Shown here: piece after piece, positions 57,649 through 64,000 of the stretch | Layout of the letters: every line of letters begins with the position of its first letter | Position numbering within the stretch: position 1 is the stretch's first letter | Assembly: GCA_021292105.1 (NCBI GenBank) | Contig: CM037875.1 | Span: 60,694,408 to 60,758,407 of the forward strand | Length of the DNA: 64,000 bases | Origin: Anadara kagoshimensis | Lineage: Eukaryota > Mollusca > Bivalvia > Arcoida > Arcidae | Reading direction: 5' to 3' | The notes under the pieces: model-generated | The model's database searches: none | What the model was told of the DNA's origin: nothing | Seen by the model: only the letters and a program-made list of their open reading frames with translations | Made by a program: the position numbers and the translations under genes

Positions 57649-57882
57649 TAACTCTTCAAATATTTATTTGATTTTTAACTTGGTTTGCGTGATGTATTTA
57701 ATCACAATGTAAACAAGAAGACTATTGAATAAATGCAAGTTCAATTTTATTAGTGTGACATTAATTTTGAATTTAAATTGCTCTCTGATTTACAGGAGAC
57801 AGCTATGAGTCATTACAGCACCTCTATAGAATATCAAAATCTACAGTTTCATACATCATCCCTGAAACCTGTGAAACAATAT

Positions 57883-60222
57883 CACGGGGGTATACCAATT
57901 TCCCAAAAATCGCATCCAGCCGATGGATACGCGCTTTATAGCATCCGTCGGTTACTTCATACAGTCGTGTGTTACAGTATCCAGCCGAGGAAAATCATCA
58001 CGGTCAGATACAGGTAAAGAGAGATTTTTGCGAATTTACAAGGTTTTGATTAAGTAAGGTGATGGAATTTGGTATAAGAATGGTCTTACACTGTATTGAC
58101 ATCGTCAGATTGCATATGGCATGCAGAATAATCAAACTAACTCCAGAAATGTTACTCTGAGCAGACAATGTTGATTTTTTCAATATAAAATGCTTCATCT
58201 TATGTGTAAAGGTGTAATTTTTTATGTACACACGCACAACACAACACTCTTTTTGTTCCCTTCCATTTTTGCTTGCAACTATGTAATTAAGTGCAATAAA
58301 TCGGACGTTAAAGATTTCGTAGTACGGCATCCGTTCTGCAGTTTACAACAGTGGTACGGCATCCGTTCCTTAATGTTACGGCATCCGTCTTCAGAAATGA
58401 CATTTCGTTTTGCTCCACTTTTGATATATAACCTTGTAAGTAGCATTTGTACGCAATTGATTATAATCAAACAACACACCTTCACCACTACTGATGTATT
58501 AATATTACAATCTGTATATTTATAAAATGAAAAGTGACTTAAAAATAACCAGAGCTACGAATAACACACCACAGCAAAAACAAGAAACTTAAGAAAAAAG
58601 AGGCACGATACATGTATATGAGAACACATGTAGGGACCCGACTGTGGACGGACAGTGTGTACTTTTGCAGGGCCCTAACTATTTAACAATTCATATATGA
58701 CTGAGTAACTCTTCTTTCGTTCAGAATTGTCATTATGTATTATTTCATAAAAATTCAAAAGTAGCACATGACAGAACATTGCGGTTCAGCTAGAGGGGGA
58801 GAGGGATCATTTTTAGATTTATCAGAGATCCAACGAGAGGAGCTTGTAACGCTTTTACCACTGACATCAACTCCACTGAGAAGTAGGATTTGCAGTAATT
58901 GTGGGAAGGATTTCTTGACAAATTCCACTCAAAAGTCCCATTTAAATTTACGACATGCACCCTATTTTTTTTACAGTACAGCTGGTCTCAAGGGTCATGT
59001 CAAGGCAAAGCACACTAGACATTGGATGTGCAGCAGCTGTGAAAAAGTTTTTAAACGGCGATTAAGCTTGAACGAACACACGAAGGTCAAACATTCTGAT
59101 AAGGGTAAAAGACTCATTTGCAATATGTGTCAAAAGAAGTTTACCCGCCTCGGCCATCTGCATGATCATATGAATTGCCATTAATCAAGGACGTCTTATA
59201 AAAGCCGATGCAAGCGGAGCTTTGCGAATAAGTGCAGTTTTATGTGGCATGAGCGTGAGTGTAACGGTCAAGCGAAAAATGTTTGTTCTATCTGCAAACG
59301 CAATTTCACTTGCAGCTCATCTCTGAGAGACCACATACAAATAATCCACGGGGGCAAGAGGAACATATGTGAATTTGGTAACTCCTACATATGGAGATCG
59401 GGTCTTCAGAGGCATCTAGGAGGTCTTGTGCATGATCCAGCACACGGGTTCCAACTGCGTCGGATGACTAACTTTGATGTCTCTGGGATCTTAACCTGGC
59501 CAAGAACTGTCAATCAGTTTATGATGTTGGGGCAGCTTCACATAAATATATACACGGGTTTCATGTGCATTTTGTTTCAGTGCTACTGCAATTAGATGTT
59601 CGAATATTTCAGGGTTTAGACATGTACTAATATTGCAACATATGAGACTTTTTTTATTTTAATCAGACTTTGGTTCCAAATTATTATACTATTCACTGTA
59701 TACAAACAAAGATGGATGCCGTACCTAATATTACTTAAAATATCTGGATGCCGTACCATGTTCCGTCGGATGCCGTACTACGAAATCTTTAACGTCCGAT
59801 TTATTGCACTTAATTACATAGTTGCAAGCAAAAATGGAAGGGAACAAAAAGAGTGTTGTGTTGTGCGTGTGTACATAAAAAATTACACCTTTACACATAA
59901 GATGAAGCATTTTATATTGAAAAAATCAACATTGTCTGCTCAGAGTAACATTTCTGGAGTTAGTTTGATTATTCTGCATGCCATATGCAATCTGACGATG
60001 TCAATACAGTGCAAGACCATTCTTATGCCACATTCCATCACCTAACTTAATCAAAACCTTGTAAATTCGCAAAAATCTATCTTTACCTGTATCTGACCGT
60101 GATGATTTTCCTCGGCTGTATGCTGTAACACACGAATGTATGAAGTAACCATCGGACGGATGCTATAAAGCGCGTATCCATCGGCTGGATGCGATTTTCG
60201 GGAAATTGGTATACCCCCCGTG
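57883..60222. mobile_element. 2340-bp inverted-repeat DNA element carrying a C2H2 zinc-finger frame
   Basis: The termini are CACGGGGGTATACCAATTTC and GAAATTGGTATACCCCCCGTG. The inverted repeats are about 450 bp (57883-58335 and 59770-60222) and differ at few positions. The 5-bp sequence AATAT flanks it on both sides (57878-57882, 60223-60227), and removing the element plus one AATAT restores a continuous Harbinger transposase codon series (ETC-ETIY). Just inside each repeat, TACGGCATCC occurs three times per side (58323, 58355, 58377; inverted at 59714, 59746, 59768). No transposase is encoded; the only protein-like content is the zinc-finger frame. CAC termini with a 5-bp duplication recall Transib-type elements, but the rest of the terminus does not match, so the superfamily is left open. 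Confidence 0.88.
58768..59595 (+). pseudogene. C2H2 zinc-finger reading frame inside the inverted-repeat element
   Basis: One frame with a single internal stop (59182-59184). The first half (138 residues from an ATG at 58768) holds CSNCGKDFLTNSTQKSHLNL.H, a finger that has lost its cysteines (FYSTAGLKGHVKAKH), CSSCEKVFKRRLSLNEHTKV.H and CNMCQKKFTRLGHLHDHMNCH. In the same frame after the stop come a degenerate finger (CKRSFANKCSFMWHE), CSICKRNFTCSSSLRDHIQI.H and a finger with one Cys missing (CEFGNSYIWRSGLQRHL). About seven fingers in total, four of them canonical. It could be a captured host zinc-finger gene or the element's own terminus-binding protein. It may still yield the first, stop-terminated half. 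Confidence 0.75.
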
Positions 60223-60330
60223 AATATACAAGGCACTAAAATACAAGTTCCTCAAGGTAAGTGTTAATGTGTAACGACGTAATTATGTCTTTGCTACGAG
60301 ATTACAAACAGCAGAAAAATTATATGTTGG

Positions 60331-62107
60331 CTACGTTCTTGATGGTCCAGGCGATGTACTACAACTGGACGGAGAAGGTGAAACACTATCGTGCATTGAA
60401 CTGCTATCATAGGAACCAAATCTTGCTGGTGTCTGCATATTCTGCCAAATGTGCGACTGTTGTTGATAAGAAAAAGGATGAGGACTGGAATCTTCGTATT
60501 GGGATTCAAAAATCATGCTTATGATTCTTAATTTTAAGTTGTTCTTAATTCTATCATTTTTTATTTTTTCAAGTTCAGATGTTATGTATGCTACAAATGC
60601 AGAATCTCCTCCAATATTATGAGTTATTGGTTCCTGTTGTTGTGACTTTTTTGTTCTTATGTCACTGAGAACTTTCACAGCTTCCGCCATTACTTCCATT
60701 GGAGCAGACATTTTTCTCTTTTTATAATGACCAAATCTCGTTTCATCTGGAATTTGAGTACCATGCAGATTTTCTGAAACCTCTGATGCCACATTATCTT
60801 TATCTTGTGACTCTTGTGAAGGCATTTCCTACAAAGTAGATAATATGTGTTCGTTTTTTAGGTACCAGATAGTTTACATGAATTAACGGGAAAACATTTC
60901 AAAAGAGTTTGAGGAAAGGTGAAACTTCCAACAGTGCATAGGCGCTATAGATGGTAAACAAATAGCTGTAAAATGTCCAGTTCGAAGTGGATCTGCATTT
61001 TTCAACTATAAGCATTACTTCAGCATAATATTTTTAGCAATAGTTGATGCAGACTATAACTTCTTATATGTTGATGTCGGTTGTAATGGTAGATCTAATG
61101 ACAGTGGTGTTAAAGTTGAATACATTAATAGAAAATGGTGGCCTGAATCTGCCACCTGCTAAATACATTTCAAAATGTGGAAAAAAGAATATGGTACTAC
61201 CGACTGTCAAGGGCAAGACGGATAGTTGAAATTGTATTCGAAATATTGGCAGCAAGGTTTTGAATATTTCAACGATGGTCCAGACAAAGTTACAATGTTT
61301 GTTCTTGCAGCATGCGTACTACGATCAAAAATTGTATGCACCCGACGGAAGTTTTGATCTGACGACTCAGGGTGAATGGAGAAACGATGGACGGAGGAAT
61401 AGTTTTATTAATTTTGTACAGGAAGGAGGAAATCGTAAATCCACAGATTCCCGTGAAAAAAGAGCTGAGTTTTGTGATTATTTCAATACAAATGGTCAAG
61501 TATCTTGGCAGTGGAATAAGGTTTAAATTAAAGGGAAACTCACCATGTTGTTCAATGACTTCCTTGGTGTAATTTGTGGTCTCAGGAATGAATCGAGACT
61601 GTAATAGTATGGCCACTTGCTCTTGACAACTTCATCAGTTCCACATTCACTTTTTTTGCTTGTCCTAATTTTTGTTAATTCTCGTGTGTAATAATTTCTG
61701 AGATGTTTTAGTTTTTCGTTTATCTCTTCAACTGAAACATAAAGCATATTTGAAAAGTAATTTATTGTCAGGGCGTATCTTTTTTTTTTTTTTTTTTTTT
61801 TTTTGAGAGAGAGATATTTAATGATTTGAATTGGCCTTAACATATATAAACATGCGCGATATAAATTTGCCATTACATTTGATTTTATTTCATTAAACAT
61901 TATGTACCTACCACTAAATCTATCTTCTAATACTTCTTTTACTTTTTCTAGCGCACTGTGTCTTGCATCTTTTTTACAATAGTTGGGATTTGAAATATCC
62001 CACAAAACTGGCTCCCTTTTATATTCGCTGATGAGGGTTTTCACATCTTCTGTTGGCCAAAATACTTCTTTTTTCTTCTTATATTTTGTTAATTTTTCTT
62101 CATCCAT
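60331..62107 (-). CDS. Harbinger partner protein: MADF-BESS DNA-binding protein (3 exons)
   Basis: Exons 62107-61912, 61731-61544 and 60828-60331 join in phase across GT-AG introns to give 293 residues with no break. Residues about 18-125 form a MADF domain (FWPTEDVKTLISEYKREPVL, WDISNPNYCKKDARHSALEK, then EEINEKLKHLRNYYTRELTK and KSKWPYYYSLDSFL). About residue 205 onward, FVAYITSELEKIKNDRIKNN, LKLRIISMIFE is a BESS motif. This MADF/BESS pairing is the usual second protein of invertebrate Harbinger elements, which carries transposase into the nucleus and to DNA. Intron 1 contains a T(20+) tract (61782-61804); intron 2 (61543-60829) spans the whole third transposase exon on the other strand. 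The gene looks intact although its transposase is dead, so domestication or recent death of the element are both possible. Confidence 0.85.
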
Positions 62108-64000
62108 GATGTTAAGATCTTATGGGAAGCTTGTGAACCTTGACCTTTTTGTTCTGTTTTCTGATTGGTCAATAGTAGGTCAGGGATTTAAGTTTTATAA
62201 GATAGAACATGTTCTATTTCTCAACATATTTTATAAGCCTCCTGGTGTTTTCTACACTGTGTACTTTGATTTATAAATCATGATTCACGAATCATGATAC
62301 ACCGTGTGAATTGGCATCTAGGTAATAGTTAAGTGTTATTTACCTGATCACCGAGGCATGAGAGAAACCAGGTAGTAGATGACCTTTATTAGCGACTTCT
62401 GTCTTGTCAGAAAGCATGAATTTTAAACAGGATCATTATGAGTACTTCAAAAGTAATTCTTATTCAAGGAGAGATTTCATAAAGAGTGATTCCATTAATC
62501 ATACATACGTGGATTAACTTATTTACCTTTTGAAACCAAGGGTCATGGCCAAGAGAGAGAGAGAGAGAGAGTTAATTTTTCGGTTGCAGGCAGCTCAGTA
62601 GGTAGGGTGCTCGCTCCGTAAGTGAATGATCGCAGGTTTGGTCTCTGACGGGTCTAACCCAAGTTTTGAAAAAAGGATAATGACTGTCTGCTCGGTATTA
62701 AAAAAATGAAAACGAGTCTTTCGGACAAACTTTAAAAACCGAGACCCCTTGTCACGGTAGGCGTGGCACAATAAGAACCCTCACTGCATAATGCCATCAC
62801 CTCAAAGTACAGGTAAATATTTCTGCACCTACACCTATAGCTGGTGACGTCTCGATATAAGTACCTCAAAGCACAGGTAAATATTTATAGCTGGTGACGT
62901 CTCGATATAGGTGAAATATCATTGACTTAGACGTTAAACCCCATTAATGAATGATCAATCAAACTTATAAGACCGGGATTCAAACAGAAAGACTTTCCAC
63001 TCATGAGCTTGATTTATCAACCCAACTGAATCACCCAGACCACGTCCATCCATTATCGGCCAAAATGAATCAAAACACCGGCATCCCTTCGATGGATAGA
63101 TGTATCGATCTACCACTTCCAAAGGTCCAGCGAACTCCTTTAATATAACCCCAAAAGAGTCTCACGGTCTGGATCTGCGGTGCACGACTACACCTCGACA
63201 GATATAAAGAGACCGACACGACAAGTTACCGACGGCGAAAAATTTCGACAGTACAGTTGATAGACATATATATCGATAAAGATATTCTGAACTCATCGTC
63301 ACGCATAGCCATCTGCGTCAATATTACTATTTTTTAAAAAAGCTAGACTGATTAGTTTTTTAACTGGTTTAGATCCACTTTGAATGCGAGGTAAAAAAGA
63401 CGCATGACAGTGTTCAAGGTGCAGGAAATTACACCATTTGTACTAAAAAAATAACGGAATTTTTCTGGGCCAGCATGCCCCAAAATCCCCCTAGGAGGTC
63501 GCGCCTTCTGTGCGAACTTGTTCTCCCTTCCAGTCACCAAGACTCTGGATCCGCTCTTGGCGTTTTCTATAAAATCATAAGGGAGATATAACTTTGTACC
63601 GTGGGCCTAAAATTTACTGACAAGTTGGCCGCCAGAAGTTTTCAAAAACTTCCAAGTACTTTATAGAAATCATATGCAAATTTATACATAGACTTAAAAT
63701 AAATCTTTCAAGACACTGATTTTCGGAATGCAACGTGTAGATCTATTTGAAATGTTACTTGAAAACATATTTCAAATTGAATGACTCAAGTATGTCACGT
63801 GAAAATGCCGGATTATTATTTACTGGAATGGGGGAAAAGATGAAAAAAATATTAATATTTCCCTGAGATATTTCGATATGCATTAAAATGATAAAATAAG
63901 TGTATCATAATCATTAAAAACATATTTTTCTATACTTCTACATCTGGAATCATTACCCAATTGTGAGAAATAAAGAACTGTGGGTATTTTTCCATCATGT
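62108..64000. other. Right-hand region, no gene seen
   Basis: It contains a palindromic ATCATGATTCACGAATCATGAT at about 62278-62298 near the right side of the Harbinger element, a (GA)n tract (62550-62571), a SINE (62580-62950) and an AT-rich stretch to the edge. The open frames at 62951-63148 and 63352-63540 match no family I recognise. Confidence 0.5.
62580..62950 (+). repeat. tRNA-derived SINE, copy K, with internal duplication
   Basis: Plus orientation: head GCAGGCAGCTCAGTAGGTAG and GGTGCTCGCTCCGTAAG, body GAGTCTTTCGGACAAACTTT and GTCACGGTAGGCGTGGCACA, tail ending GACTTAGACGTTAAACCCCA. The segment CAGGTAAATATT...TAGCTGGTGACGTCTCGATA is present twice in tandem (62810-62850 and 62873-62910). 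Confidence 0.8.

Larger units (their letters stand above)
57405..61527 (+). pseudogene. Harbinger transposase (HARBI1-like), inactivated
   Basis: Exon pieces: 57405-57609 (FKAFLRMDMAAFNELLDMVV, then ALTLLFLASG); 57796-57882 continued at 60228-60256 after a nested insertion (GDSYESLQHLYRISKSTVSY, PETC, then IYKALKYKFLK); and 60862-61527 (CIGAIDGKQIAVKCP with the first catalytic Asp; SIIFLAIVDADYNFLYVDVG with the second; RLSRARRIVEIVFEILAARF; VTMFVLAACVLRSK). These are the canonical Harbinger blocks in order, with correct GT-AG boundaries. Breaks: about nine residues lost before ALTLLFLASG relative to the family, a stop at the conserved Trp before NF.QCIGAIDG (60950s), a frame change after NDSGV, lost sequence after LPPAKY, a later frame change, and the nested element. 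It cannot make an active enzyme. Confidence 0.85.
57340..62270. mobile_element. PIF/Harbinger DNA transposon with a nested element
   Basis: Autonomous Harbinger elements encode a DDE transposase (HARBI1-like) and a second Myb/SANT- or MADF-type DNA-binding protein. Both are here: a decayed transposase on plus (57405-61527) and a MADF/BESS gene on minus (62107-60331). The outer ends are approximate because no terminal inverted repeat or 3-bp target duplication could be found with certainty. A 2340-bp inverted-repeat element sits inside the transposase. The left 65 bp overlap a dispersed repeat family (see 34467-34608). Confidence 0.8.

Noticed and set aside
58004-58330. 108-residue minus-strand frame repeated on plus at 59716-60045
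   Set aside because: They are the two inverted repeats of one transposon read in opposite directions; the frame is a by-product and shows no domain.

Overview
The window is nuclear DNA of an animal: AT-rich, with genes split by GT-AG introns, long introns, many tRNA-derived SINEs and MITE-like inverted-repeat elements, and no bacterial or organellar signature. The gene content and the repeat style (SINEs with lysine/arginine-tRNA-like heads, mariner-type MITEs, Harbinger) fit a lophotrochozoan, most likely a mollusc and perhaps a bivalve. That placement is inference; no marker gene settles it.

Layout. (1) 28-3689, minus strand: first two coding exons of cytochrome c1 (CYC1), running off the left edge. 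(2) 7432-16853, plus strand: a twelve-exon GPAA1 gene for a GPI-transamidase subunit, divergent from CYC1. CYC1 and GPAA1 are also neighbours in human. One GPAA1 intron looks like a minor-spliceosome (U12, AT-type) intron. (3) 21715-38864, plus: a TRAF7-like RING / TRAF zinc finger / coiled coil / seven-blade WD40 ubiquitin-ligase gene with 15 coding exons plus an alternative copy of exon 13. (4) 42847-46879, plus: a four-exon GPR157-like seven-transmembrane receptor. (5) 51030-52058, minus: a membrane-anchored FkbM-family methyltransferase in one coding exon. (6) About 57340-62270: a PIF/Harbinger DNA transposon with a decayed plus-strand transposase and an apparently intact three-exon minus-strand MADF/BESS partner gene whose exons interdigitate with the transposase exons. 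A 2340-bp element with ~450-bp inverted repeats, a 5-bp target duplication and a C2H2 zinc-finger reading frame has inserted into the transposase.

The observations most worth following are: the TRAF7-like exon pair 13a/13b (each exactly 149 bp, same phases, 30 of 50 residues identical), whose length forces mutually exclusive splicing; the decayed second copy of exon 9 in the same gene; the candidate U12 intron in GPAA1; the interdigitated Harbinger genes; and the nested zinc-finger-carrying inverted-repeat element. No retrovirus-like, Polinton-like or toxin element was recognised with confidence. The host genes belong to unrelated pathways (respiration, GPI anchoring, ubiquitin signalling, GPCR signalling, methylation) and show no sign of acting as one system.
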